Source: Thermomicrobiaceae bacterium
GTDB lineage: Bacteria; Chloroflexota; Chloroflexia; Thermomicrobiales; Thermomicrobiaceae
Direction: 5' to 3'
Assembly: GCA_007124395.1 (NCBI GenBank)
Contig: SLFF01000184.1
Location: 1-6,814 of the forward strand
DNA length: 6,814 bases
Under the pieces are notes generated by a model. It searched no databases. It had not been told where the DNA came from and saw only the letters and a program-made list of their open reading frames with translations. Below, one piece after another: positions 1 through 6,570 of the stretch (position 1 is its first letter; every line of letters starts with the position of its first letter). The position numbers were made by a program, and so were the translations under genes.

Positions 1-24
1 CCGACAGCAAAAATGGAGCCTGGT

Positions 25-2493
25 TCAGGAATTCGGTGCCACGCTCAGCACCGTCAGGCGATCCTCATCGGTCAACTCGAACAACCGCACACCCTTGCTG
101 GGACGGTTCTGCTGCCGTAGCTCGGACACCGGCACCTGACGGCTCTGACCACTGGCACACGACGCAACGAGATCATTCGATTCACCCAGCGCCATCGCCC
201 CGATCACTGAATCGGTGTCGATCAGTCCGATCGCAGCAACCCCTGCTCCACCACGTTTCCGGAGCGGATATTCGTCCAGGGCGGACCGTTTGATCATTGC
301 ATCGCCCGTCGCCACAACAACGTCGGTGCTGAACCCGGGATCGATGAGCGATGCACTCACGATCACATCATCGTTCTTCAGCGACATCGCATTGACGCCC
401 TGACCATCCCGGCCAGTCGCTCTGATCTCGTTGTGACTGAAGCGAAGGGCCTGCCCGTTCTTACTGGTCAGCAGAATCTCGTGATCAGCCGCGGATGCCG
501 GTATGAGCAACGTGGTGGCGATTCGATCACCACTCTGCAGCTTCACATCGTTCAATCCGGCCGCGTTGACCGACTGGTATTCCGACAGGGAGGTCTTCTT
601 GGCCCGGCCGCGCTCGGTAATCCAGAGCAACCAGCAAGTTTCGTCCAGCTCCTGAACGGGAGCCACATTCACAAGCACTTCATCTGGTTTGAGACCGAAC
701 AGCTTTGATGGCGACTCGCCGCTGGATCCCCGGGTTCCGAGCGGGATCTCATGTCCGCGCGCCAGGTAGACACGTCCGCTGCGGGTCAACGCCAGCAGGT
801 AGTCAGTCGTCACCGCGGGAACAATCCGGCTGAGCGCATCTTCTCGCCGGGCGTTCTTGCTACCCGGTCGAGAACGTTTGAACGCGTTAGCGGCGACCGC
901 CTTGACGCGATCGTTCTCCGATACCAGCAGGAGGATCGGCTGCTCTTCCACCAGATTCTCCAGTTGAAGAACCTCGCCACCTTCGTCGGCATGGGCAATC
1001 ACTGTTCGGCGCTGATCACCGTGTTCGTTGATGATCTCGCGCAGCTCGTCTTTCAGCAGCTGGATCTTCTTCGGTTCGCTGGCGAGAAGGTCTTCCAGCC
1101 AGGCAATTCGCTCGATCAGCGTCTGCTTCTCGTCGTCATACTTGCTGGCATCCAGCCTCGTCACCTGCGCCAGCGTCATGTTGGCGATAACGTCTGCCTG
1201 AATCTCGCTGAGATCGTACTTCGTGCGGATCTCTTCTTTTGCAACATTCCGGTCACGGGCGGCCTGGAAGATCTTGACGATCTCATCGGCGTTCGCCGCA
1301 CCGATAATCAGACCTTCGACGACGTGCAATCGCTCCTGCGCTTTGCGGAGCTGATACTGAGACCGGCGGGTGATTACATCCAGCTGGTGTCGGTTCCAGT
1401 AGTTCAGCAGATCGATCATCCCGGTCTGGCGGGGCTGTCGGGCCGGCTGACCGGGATCGCCAAACAGGTACACCATATTGACCGTGATGGCCGTCTCGAG
1501 ATCGCTGAATCGATAGAGCTTGTTGAGGACGACTTCCGGAGTGGCACCGCGTTCGAGCTCGATCACCACCCGGGTGCCTTTTTCCTCGTCGGATTCGTTC
1601 CGGATGTCAGTGACACCCGAGACCTTGCCATCGTTGACGGCGTTGATCATCGACTTCACGAGTCGGGCACGGGACACCGGTGGCACCTCGGTGATAACCA
1701 GATTCTTCTGGCGGAGTTCCTCTTCGAGCCGAACTTCACCACGGATGACAATACGGCCCTTGCCGGTCTCGAAATACGACCGGATTCCGTCTGTGCCGAT
1801 GACCCGACCACCAGAGGGGAAATCGGGGCCCTTCAGGATCGTCATCAGGGCGTCAACATCCATCTCCGGATCGTCCAGCAGTGCGATCGCTGCCTCGGAC
1901 GCTTCCGTCAGATTGTGCGGAGGGATCTCCGTGGATAGTCCCACCGCAATTCCCGATGCCGGGTTGCAGACCGGCGGAATCCGTGCAGGGACATAGGTCG
2001 GCTCGAGAACTTTGGGATCCTGCAGATACGTCTGATGAAACTCGACCGTTTCCTGCTCGATGTCCCGCAGGAGAAGCTCACCGATCGCGGACAGGCGCAT
2101 TTCGGTATATCGATAGGCCGCGGCGGTATCTCCGTCGATCGAGCCAAAGTTTCCCTGGCCCTCGATCATCGGATAGCGCATGGAGAACGGCTGAGCCAGC
2201 CGAACGGCAGCATCGTAGACCGCACTGTCGCCATGTGGGTGATAGTGTTTCAGCACATCACCGACGACCGAGGCGCTCTTGACGGTCGAGCGAGTCGTCC
2301 GATAGCCGTTATCGAACATGCAGTAGAGAATCCGGCGCTGGACCGGTTTCAGGCCATCACGGGCATCCGGGAGAGCCCGGCTGGTGACGACCGCCAGTGC
2401 ATACTGCGTAAACGCGTCTTCGAACAGACTGGAAAAATCTTCCTGCTCAAACCCGTCGTTGTGGCCGTTGGTCTTGGAAGTAGATGTCGACAT
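25..2493 (-). CDS. gyrA/parC: Type IIA DNA topoisomerase subunit A (ParC/GyrA, breakage-reunion subunit)
   Basis: This 822-residue protein is the DNA-cleaving subunit of a gyrase or topoisomerase IV; it would act with the B subunit encoded just upstream as an A2B2 enzyme on chromosomal DNA. The winged-helix region has HPHGDSAVYD at residues 85-94 and the catalytic pair Arg128-Tyr129 in AAAYRYTE. The tower follows (GIAVGLSTEIPPHN near 181-194, KGPDFPSGG at 221-229), then a coiled coil around 365-495. Six beta-pinwheel blades fill about 515-820. The quinolone-determining positions are Ser90 and Asp94, the drug-sensitive state by family knowledge. The first blade has FKRSRPGSKNARRED near 538-552 where gyrases carry QRRGGRG, so no GyrA box is recognisable; this favours ParC. 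There is no acidic tail. ATG at 2493 lies 9 bp after the B-subunit stop, and a weak AGGG overlaps that stop, implying translational coupling. The family is certain; the GyrA-versus-ParC choice is not. Confidence 0.95.
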   Translation of the reverse strand: MSTSTSKTNGHNDGFEQEDFSSLFEDAFTQYALAVVTSRALPDARDGLKPVQRRILYCMFDNGYRTTRSTVKSASVVGDVLKHYHPHGDSAVYDAAVRLAQPFSMRYPMIEGQGNFGSIDGDTAAAYRYTEMRLSAIGELLLRDIEQETVEFHQTYLQDPKVLEPTYVPARIPPVCNPASGIAVGLSTEIPPHNLTEASEAAIALLDDPEMDVDALMTILKGPDFPSGGRVIGTDGIRSYFETGKGRIVIRGEVRLEEELRQKNLVITEVPPVSRARLVKSMINAVNDGKVSGVTDIRNESDEEKGTRVVIELERGATPEVVLNKLYRFSDLETAITVNMVYLFGDPGQPARQPRQTGMIDLLNYWNRHQLDVITRRSQYQLRKAQERLHVVEGLIIGAANADEIVKIFQAARDRNVAKEEIRTKYDLSEIQADVIANMTLAQVTRLDASKYDDEKQTLIERIAWLEDLLASEPKKIQLLKDELREIINEHGDQRRTVIAHADEGGEVLQLENLVEEQPILLLVSENDRVKAVAANAFKRSRPGSKNARREDALSRIVPAVTTDYLLALTRSGRVYLARGHEIPLGTRGSSGESPSKLFGLKPDEVLVNVAPVQELDETCWLLWITERGRAKKTSLSEYQSVNAAGLNDVKLQSGDRIATTLLIPASAADHEILLTSKNGQALRFSHNEIRATGRDGQGVNAMSLKNDDVIVSASLIDPGFSTDVVVATGDAMIKRSALDEYPLRKRGGAGVAAIGLIDTDSVIGAMALGESNDLVASCASGQSRQVPVSELRQQNRPSKGVRLFELTDEDRLTVLSVAPNS

Positions 2494-2502
2494 CGATACG
2501 CC

Positions 2503-4449
2503 CTACACATCCAGTTCGGTGTACTTGCGAGCCCTCTGCGCCAGAAACGTCCGGCGACCCTCCGCATTGGTGTCTTCCATCAGTTCTTGAACCATCCGGT
2601 CTGCGATGATCGTGTCCTCGATGGTCACCTGCTTGAGCCGGCGTTTCTCCGGGTCCATCGTCGTCTCCCGAAGCTCGCGCGGGTTCATCTCGCCGAGACC
2701 CTTGTAGCGTTTGATCTCATAGTTGTCGTTCTTGCGATTCTTCAGCCAGGTCCGGAGCGTTTCATCATCGCGCAACCAGGTCGATTTGCCGTTGGTTTTG
2801 ACCGAGTAGAGCGGGGGAACCGCCATGTAGACGTGCCCGGCATCGATCAGCTCTGGCAACTCCTGATGGAACAGTGTCAACAGCAGCGCCTGAATGTGCA
2901 TGCCGTCGACGTCGGCGTCGGTCATGATAATGAGTTTGTGGAACCGCAGGCGGGAAATATCGAACGCCTGTCGGGAGCCAGTACCGATCACCTGCAGCAG
3001 GGTCCGGATCTCTTCATTCTTGGCAATCCGTTCGATGTTGGCCCGGGCAACGTTCAATGGCTTGCCGCGCAGCTTCAGAATCGCCTGAAAATCCGAATAA
3101 CGACCCTGACTGGCTGAACCACCGGCACTGTCACCCTCAACGATGTACAGCTCGGATCGGGATGGCTCCTTGGAGTTGCAGGGAATGAATTTCTCGGAGA
3201 TCCCCGCGTCCATAATCGTGCCGCTGCGCTTGCCTTTGCCGGTCATCACCAGGCGGGCAGCCGCTTTGGCGGCGTCACGGGCTTTGCGACGCTGTTCCAG
3301 GGTGCGCACCCAGTCCTTGACCGAGGGTTCGTTGGCAGCGCACCAGGTGGTCATCGCGTCGTTGACCACGGAGCGCACGATACTGTCCAGCCCCGGATTG
3401 GTCAGCCGGTTCTTGGTCTGCCCCTCGAACTGAGGATTCGGCAGTTTCACGGAGATTGCTGCAACAAGACCCTGCCGGATCAGTTCGCCATCGAACTCGC
3501 GCTTTTTGGTGATCCCGGTCTTGACTGCCTGATCGTTGAGGACCTTGGTCATCGCGGCCTGGAAACCACTCTCGTGGCTACCACCCTCGATAGTGCGAAC
3601 ACCGTTGGCGAACGAGACGATCCGGGTGCGTTCGCCCTTGTTGGGCTGGATCGCAACTTCCACCAGCACGTCATCTCGTGTCTCGGTGGCACTGACTGCC
3701 GTCGTGAATACAGGCACGCTGTCTCGATCACGGGGGCGCAACTCTTCGATGAAGTCTGGCAACCCGTTCTCGGACAGAAACGTCTGGGAAACCATTTCGC
3801 CGGCGTCATCGTCCCAGAGGCTGAGATGGAACGAGATCCCCCGGTTCAGATAGGCGGCAGCCCGGAGCCGGCTCTCGACGACTTCCTGCTGGTACCCGAT
3901 CGTTTCGGTGAAGATCTCTCGATCGTATTTCCACCGGAACTGGGTTCCCGTCTTCTTCGGGTCACACTCCGAAATCACATGCTTGCTCGGAACGCCCTTC
4001 TTGAAGATCTGGACGAACTGCTGACCATCACGCCAGATCGTCAGCTCCAGTACTTCGGAGAGCGCATTGATGACCGTCGCACCAACGCCGTGCAGTCCAC
4101 CAGCCGTCTTGTAGGCTCCCTGCTCGAACTTTCCGCCCGAGTGCGGCACAGTGAGAATCACGGTAGCAGCGGGCAGGCTCTTGCCGTTGATCTTCTTCGG
4201 ATCGAACGGAATACCCCGTGCTTCATCCCGGACAGTGACCCACCCCTTGGGATCGATCTCCACCCAGATGTTCTGGCCATATCCGGCGATCGCCTCATCA
4301 GTGGCGTTATCCACCGCTTCCCAGATCAGGTGATGCAACCCGGTCGAGCCAGTCGAACCGATATACATTCCCGGCCGGGTGCGAATCGCTTCGATACCTT
4401 CGAGCACGCGGATATCAGCGCTAGTGTAGGTTCGTGTTTCTGTTGCCAC
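2503..4449 (-). CDS. gyrB/parE: Type IIA DNA topoisomerase subunit B (ParE/GyrB, ATPase and TOPRIM subunit)
   Basis: This is the ATP-driven subunit of the same enzyme as the downstream A subunit; 648 residues is normal for the short (non-proteobacterial) B-subunit form. The GHKL ATPase has the catalytic Glu44 and Mg-binding Asn48 in WEAVDNATDEA, the lid GGLHGVG at 117-123, Arg140 and TGT at 167-169. The transducer has the QTK loop at 344-346. The TOPRIM domain has EGDSAGG from Glu438 and DADVD at 511-515, followed by RYKGLGEMNP at 581-590. Oddities: the G1 motif reads DEARG (75-79), with Ala77 replacing the usual Gly, and TOPRIM reads DGMHIQ instead of DGSHIRT. DGMHIQ, LRETT and PQFxGQTK resemble ParE more than GyrB. 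The start is GTG at 4449, with GGAG 11 nt upstream, a long spacing that may mean weak initiation. The gene is first in a two-gene operon behind a strong promoter. The family is certain; the GyrB/ParE assignment is open. Confidence 0.95.
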   Translation of the reverse strand: MATETRTYTSADIRVLEGIEAIRTRPGMYIGSTGSTGLHHLIWEAVDNATDEAIAGYGQNIWVEIDPKGWVTVRDEARGIPFDPKKINGKSLPAATVILTVPHSGGKFEQGAYKTAGGLHGVGATVINALSEVLELTIWRDGQQFVQIFKKGVPSKHVISECDPKKTGTQFRWKYDREIFTETIGYQQEVVESRLRAAAYLNRGISFHLSLWDDDAGEMVSQTFLSENGLPDFIEELRPRDRDSVPVFTTAVSATETRDDVLVEVAIQPNKGERTRIVSFANGVRTIEGGSHESGFQAAMTKVLNDQAVKTGITKKREFDGELIRQGLVAAISVKLPNPQFEGQTKNRLTNPGLDSIVRSVVNDAMTTWCAANEPSVKDWVRTLEQRRKARDAAKAAARLVMTGKGKRSGTIMDAGISEKFIPCNSKEPSRSELYIVEGDSAGGSASQGRYSDFQAILKLRGKPLNVARANIERIAKNEEIRTLLQVIGTGSRQAFDISRLRFHKLIIMTDADVDGMHIQALLLTLFHQELPELIDAGHVYMAVPPLYSVKTNGKSTWLRDDETLRTWLKNRKNDNYEIKRYKGLGEMNPRELRETTMDPEKRRLKQVTIEDTIIADRMVQELMEDTNAEGRRTFLAQRARKYTELDV

Positions 4450-4472
4450 CGTTATTGGTTCTCCGTCGTCAA

Positions 4473-4529
4473 TTACCTGCAGAGTCGCAGGGAACGGGAT
4501 CGTGTTCCCAGACGCGTGATTTTACTCAT
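4473..4529 (-). CDS. Possible 18-residue leader ORF upstream of the B subunit
   Basis: An ATG at 4529 opens an 18-codon frame (MSKITRLGTRSRSLRLCR) that ends with TAA at 4475-4473, 23 nt before the GTG of the B subunit. Five of the 18 residues are Arg. The second half overlaps two small hairpins of the leader (4490-4509 and 4476-4491). I see no convincing ribosome site before the ATG, so translation is doubtful. A frame this short can arise by chance; it is listed because of its position inside a long leader. Confidence 0.2.
   Translation of the reverse strand: MSKITRLGTRSRSLRLCR
4476..4509 (-). promoter_or_regulatory. Two overlapping small inverted repeats in the topoisomerase leader
   Basis: GGGAAC (4509-4504, minus strand) can pair with GTTCCC (4495-4490) across 8 nt, and CCTGC (4491-4487) can pair with GCAGG (4480-4476) across 6 nt. 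The two stems share bases 4490-4491, so they compete at their edges. They lie 27-60 nt before the GTG and overlap the possible leader ORF. The structures could tune initiation at the weakly spaced ribosome site, but both stems are short. Confidence 0.25.
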
Positions 4530-4539
4530 CAGTTCAATC

Positions 4540-4586
4540 GGCGCGAAACCTGTCTGGAATTCTGGAATAGAACATGTGTTCGCGCC
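4540..4586 (-). promoter_or_regulatory. 5'-end mRNA hairpin containing a tandem octamer
   Basis: GGCGCGAA (minus strand, 4586-4579) and TTCGCGCC (4547-4540) are perfect 8-nt complements enclosing 31 nt; a U-G pair can extend the stem outward. The stem would begin only about two nucleotides from the predicted 5' end of the topoisomerase mRNA. The loop contains a perfect tandem octamer (plus strand TCTGGAAT twice, 4553-4568). A stem at the 5' end commonly stabilises mRNA; its function here is inferred. One arm overlaps the LexA-like site. Confidence 0.5.
4569..4582 (-). promoter_or_regulatory. LexA (SOS box)-like operator, Gram-positive type
   Basis: On the minus strand the site reads CGAACACATGTTCT. 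It matches the Bacillus LexA consensus CGAACRNRYGTTYC at 13 of 14 positions and contains the core GAAC-N4-GTTC. It covers about +7 to +20 relative to the predicted transcription start, where a bound repressor would block the promoter. I scanned GAAC occurrences through the window by eye and found no other GAAC-N4-GTTC. LexA from Dehalococcoides (Chloroflexota) is known to recognise this Gram-positive type of site. Binding is inferred; the lexA gene and host identity are not in view. Confidence 0.6.
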
Positions 4587-4594
4587 ACCAGAGC

Positions 4595-4624
4595 ATTATA
4601 CGCCCCATTGTGCCACACTGTCAA
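4595..4624 (-). promoter_or_regulatory. Perfect-consensus sigma70/SigA-type promoter for the topoisomerase operon
   Basis: Read on the minus strand, TTGACA (4624-4619) and TATAAT (4600-4595) are both exact consensus hexamers separated by 18 bp. Transcription should start near 4588, leaving a leader of about 139 nt before the GTG of the B subunit. No other gene starts nearby on this strand, so it should drive the B and A subunit genes. An exact match to both hexamers implies a strong promoter, which would make sense if a repressor normally holds it down (see the LexA-like site). Confidence 0.88.
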
Positions 4625-4632
4625 TTGGCAGG

Positions 4633-4646
4633 TGCATACGTACGCA
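4633..4646. promoter_or_regulatory. Near-perfect 14-bp palindrome upstream of the -35 box
   Basis: TGCATACGTACGCA is self-complementary except for one mismatched pair. It lies 8 bp upstream of the TTGACA hexamer, at roughly -45 to -58. That is a usual position for an activator or second repressor site. I do not recognise a known regulator consensus, and a 14-bp imperfect palindrome may be chance. Confidence 0.2.
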
Positions 4647-4647
4647 T

Positions 4648-4681
4648 CTGCGCCGGCTTGACGACAGTCTGCCCGGCGCAG
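4648..4681 (-). terminator. GC-rich hairpin downstream of the LLM genes, terminator-like without a U-tract
   Basis: CTGCGCCGG (4681-4673, minus strand) and CCGGCGCAG (4656-4648) form a perfect 9-bp stem with a 16-nt loop. The hairpin starts 26 nt after the stop codon of LLM paralogue 1 and sits between it and the topoisomerase promoter, where a terminator or 3'-end-stabilising hairpin is expected. No run of T follows on either strand, so it is not a classic intrinsic terminator. It could instead define the mRNA 3' end or be a protein site. Confidence 0.4.
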
Positions 4682-4707
4682 CGGTCGTGCTGCTTCTGGA
4701 AGCGGGA

Positions 4708-5598
4708 TCAGGAGCCGTTGTACTGCTCCCGGAGTTCGGGAATCACCTTCTCAGCGATATTCTGAAGGGTCTGGTTCACCGGGCCGGTGGGAATTCGAGC
4801 CAGGAACGTCCGGACCCCGGCTGCCCAGTAGTCGGCCACATGCTGGCGGAACGAGTCTTCGCTTTCCAGTCCAGCATCAGTGGTCAGCCCCCGTCGGATC
4901 TCCGAGGGGTCTCGACCGATCTCCCGGCAGTTCTCGTCCAGACGTCGAGAATGTTCGGCGTACTCTTCAGGGCTGCCATTGCCATCCCACTGGTCAGCGT
5001 ACTTCGCGATGTATCGCATCATCCGCTTGCCACGGGAGCCAACCAGCACGGGCATATGCCCGAACACCGGCTTCGGCTCGAACGGCGCATTGACCAGCGA
5101 GTAGTGCTCGCCCTCGAACGTAGTTCGCTCCTGAGTTTCGAGTTGCCGGAACATCTCCATCGCCTCACCAAAGCGGTCAACCCGGACCTTCGGTGATGGG
5201 AACTCGATCCCGTAGGCCTCGTGTTCACGATCGTTCCAGGAGGCGCCAATACCGAAGATCAGACGACCACCGGAGAGGTGATCCACCGTCGCGGCCTGCT
5301 TGAACAGGACAGCCGGATTGCGATGCGTCAGACCGGTGACCATCAGCCCCATCTGAACGCGCTCGGTTCGCTCGGCCATTCCCCCGAGAAGAGTCCAGCC
5401 ATCGAGGCATGGACCCATCTCGTCGTCACGCAGGGAGAAGAAATGATCGAAGGCCCAGGAAGAATCCCATCCGGTTTCCTCGGCAAACTGCCACTGCTCG
5501 CGCATCTCCGCCAGTGTGCGATTATGCTGGCCAGCCACAATCCCGAAGGTGATCGTATCTGCCGGAGGGTTGCCCCCGTGTGTTGGTCCACCGATCAT
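4708..5598 (-). CDS. LLM-class (luciferase-like) F420-dependent-type oxidoreductase, paralogue 1
   Basis: This 296-residue protein belongs to the luciferase-like TIM-barrel superfamily, whose members use F420 or FMN to oxidise or reduce small molecules; it has no signal peptide, so it is presumably cytosolic. Family landmarks are ITFGIVAGQ at the first strand (16-24), the DSSWAFDHF block (45-53), GLMVTGLTHRNPA (84-96) and the segment DHLSGGRLIFGIGASW (106-121). They continue with YGIEFPSP (129-136), FEGEHYSL (161-168), a PVLVGSRGKR stretch (183-192) that resembles the phosphate-binding part of the flavin or deazaflavin site, and AKYADQWDG (198-206). F420 use is inferred from similarity to F420-type LLM proteins; FMN is possible, and the substrate cannot be predicted. 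ATG at 5598 has a good GGAGAGG ribosome site about 7 nt upstream. It lies 52 bp after a close paralogue, so it is probably the second gene of the same transcript, ended by the GC hairpin at 4648-4681. Confidence 0.93.
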   Translation of the reverse strand: MIGGPTHGGNPPADTITFGIVAGQHNRTLAEMREQWQFAEETGWDSSWAFDHFFSLRDDEMGPCLDGWTLLGGMAERTERVQMGLMVTGLTHRNPAVLFKQAATVDHLSGGRLIFGIGASWNDREHEAYGIEFPSPKVRVDRFGEAMEMFRQLETQERTTFEGEHYSLVNAPFEPKPVFGHMPVLVGSRGKRMMRYIAKYADQWDGNGSPEEYAEHSRRLDENCREIGRDPSEIRRGLTTDAGLESEDSFRQHVADYWAAGVRTFLARIPTGPVNQTLQNIAEKVIPELREQYNGS

Positions 5599-5650
5599 CT
5601 GGTTTCCTCTCCCTGTTCGTCATGCAAATCCTGTAAAGGCGAACGGCGTG

Positions 5651-6553
5651 CTACTTGCCGTCCAGCTCTTCACGAAGTTCCGGCATCACCTTGTCGGCGA
5701 TGTTCTGAATGGTCGGGCTGACCTCGCCGAGCGGCATATCGAACAGGAACGTCCGAACGCCGACTGCGTGGTAGGCCTTGACGTGGTTGCGGAAAACGTC
5801 TTCGCTCTCGAGGTTGTGTCCTCCGCCAGCCAGAACCCGTCGAATCTCGGACGGATCACGACCGATCTCCTTGCAGAGATCATCGAGGCGCTTCGAGTGC
5901 TCAGCATACTCTTCCGGAGTACCACGTCCGTCCCACTGATCGGCGTACTTGGCGATGTGGTGCATCATTCGCTTGCCACGAGAGCCAACGAGCACCGGCA
6001 TATGACCGAAGACCGGCTTCGGCTGGAACGGCGCGTTGTCGAGCTTATAGTGCTCACCCTCGAAGGTGGTGTGCTCCTGGGTTTCCAGACGACGGAAGAT
6101 CTCCATTGCTTCGCCGAATCGATCGACACGATCCCGCGGCGACGGGAAATCGATCCCGAACCAGCGGTGCTCTGGCTCGTTCCAGGCGGCACCGATGCCG
6201 AGGATCATCCGTCCACCGGACATGTGGTCAATGGTGACCGCTTCCTTGAACATAATCGCCGGGTTGCGATGCGTCAGGCCCGTGACCATCAGACCCATCT
6301 GCAAGCGATGGAAATTCTGCGACAGGCCAGCAAGCATCGTATAGCCTTCGAAACATGGTCCCTGATCACCGTTGTACATCGAGTAGAAGTGATCGAAACC
6401 CCAGGCTGAATCGAGTCCGGACTCTTCAGCAAAGCTCCACTGATACTGAAGATCTTCCCAGGTCAGCCAGTGCTGTCCGGTAACGATTCCGAAATGTATT
6501 TTGTCGTTGGGTGGGTTCTTCCCCATTGTCGGTCCAGTGACGCCATTAGACAC
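5651..6553 (-). CDS. LLM-class (luciferase-like) F420-dependent-type oxidoreductase, paralogue 2
   Basis: This 300-residue paralogue of the downstream gene has the same barrel landmarks: IHFGIVTGQ, DSAWGFDHF, GLMVTGLTHRNPA, SGGRMILGIGAAW, FGIDFPSP, FEGEHYKL, PVLVGSRGKR and AKYADQWDG. Alignment with the other copy needs no gap across about 210 residues and only one single-residue indel near the C-terminal LESED segment. By family knowledge it should be an F420- or FMN-using oxidoreductase; the substrate is unknown. I chose GTG at 6553 because AAAGGA ends 6 nt before it; a TTG in frame at 6559 touches that ribosome site directly and is unlikely. Starting at 6553 also makes the N-terminus match the paralogue (MSNGVTGPTMGKNPP against MIGGPTHGGNPP). 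An ATG at 6526 is possible but has no obvious ribosome site. The copies differ most around the 24-36 and 52-80 regions, so substrate or redox partner may differ. Confidence 0.92.
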   Translation of the reverse strand: MSNGVTGPTMGKNPPNDKIHFGIVTGQHWLTWEDLQYQWSFAEESGLDSAWGFDHFYSMYNGDQGPCFEGYTMLAGLSQNFHRLQMGLMVTGLTHRNPAIMFKEAVTIDHMSGGRMILGIGAAWNEPEHRWFGIDFPSPRDRVDRFGEAMEIFRRLETQEHTTFEGEHYKLDNAPFQPKPVFGHMPVLVGSRGKRMMHHIAKYADQWDGRGTPEEYAEHSKRLDDLCKEIGRDPSEIRRVLAGGGHNLESEDVFRNHVKAYHAVGVRTFLFDMPLGEVSPTIQNIADKVMPELREELDGK

Positions 6554-6570
6554 AGGCAATCCTTTCTTCG

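Noticed and set aside
7..29. A small CCTG-AAC-CAGG hairpin at the A-subunit stop followed by TTTTT on the minus strand, considered as an intrinsic terminator.
   Set aside because: The stem is only 4 bp with a 3-nt loop and overlaps the stop codon. The T-run starts 5 nt later, and the region beyond is cut off by the window edge.
2222..2236. Quinolone-resistance substitution in the A subunit.
   Set aside because: The resistance-determining positions hold Ser90 and Asp94, the usual sensitive residues, so there is no evidence of resistance here.
751..3117. Two plus-strand open frames of 395 and 360 codons opposite the topoisomerase genes.
   Set aside because: Both are antisense shadows of certain genes, with no recognisable domains and no ribosome site or promoter that I could support.
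3574..5196. A 540-codon plus-strand open frame crossing the B-subunit gene, the intergenic gap and part of the LLM gene.
   Set aside because: It is antisense to two strongly supported genes and its translation matches no family I recognise. It also runs through a promoter and hairpins. In GC-rich DNA, antisense frames of this length are common.
6559..6559. TTG at 6559 as the start of LLM paralogue 2.
   Set aside because: The AAAGGA ribosome site abuts this codon with no spacer, while GTG at 6553 has a proper spacing and matches the paralogue's N-terminus.
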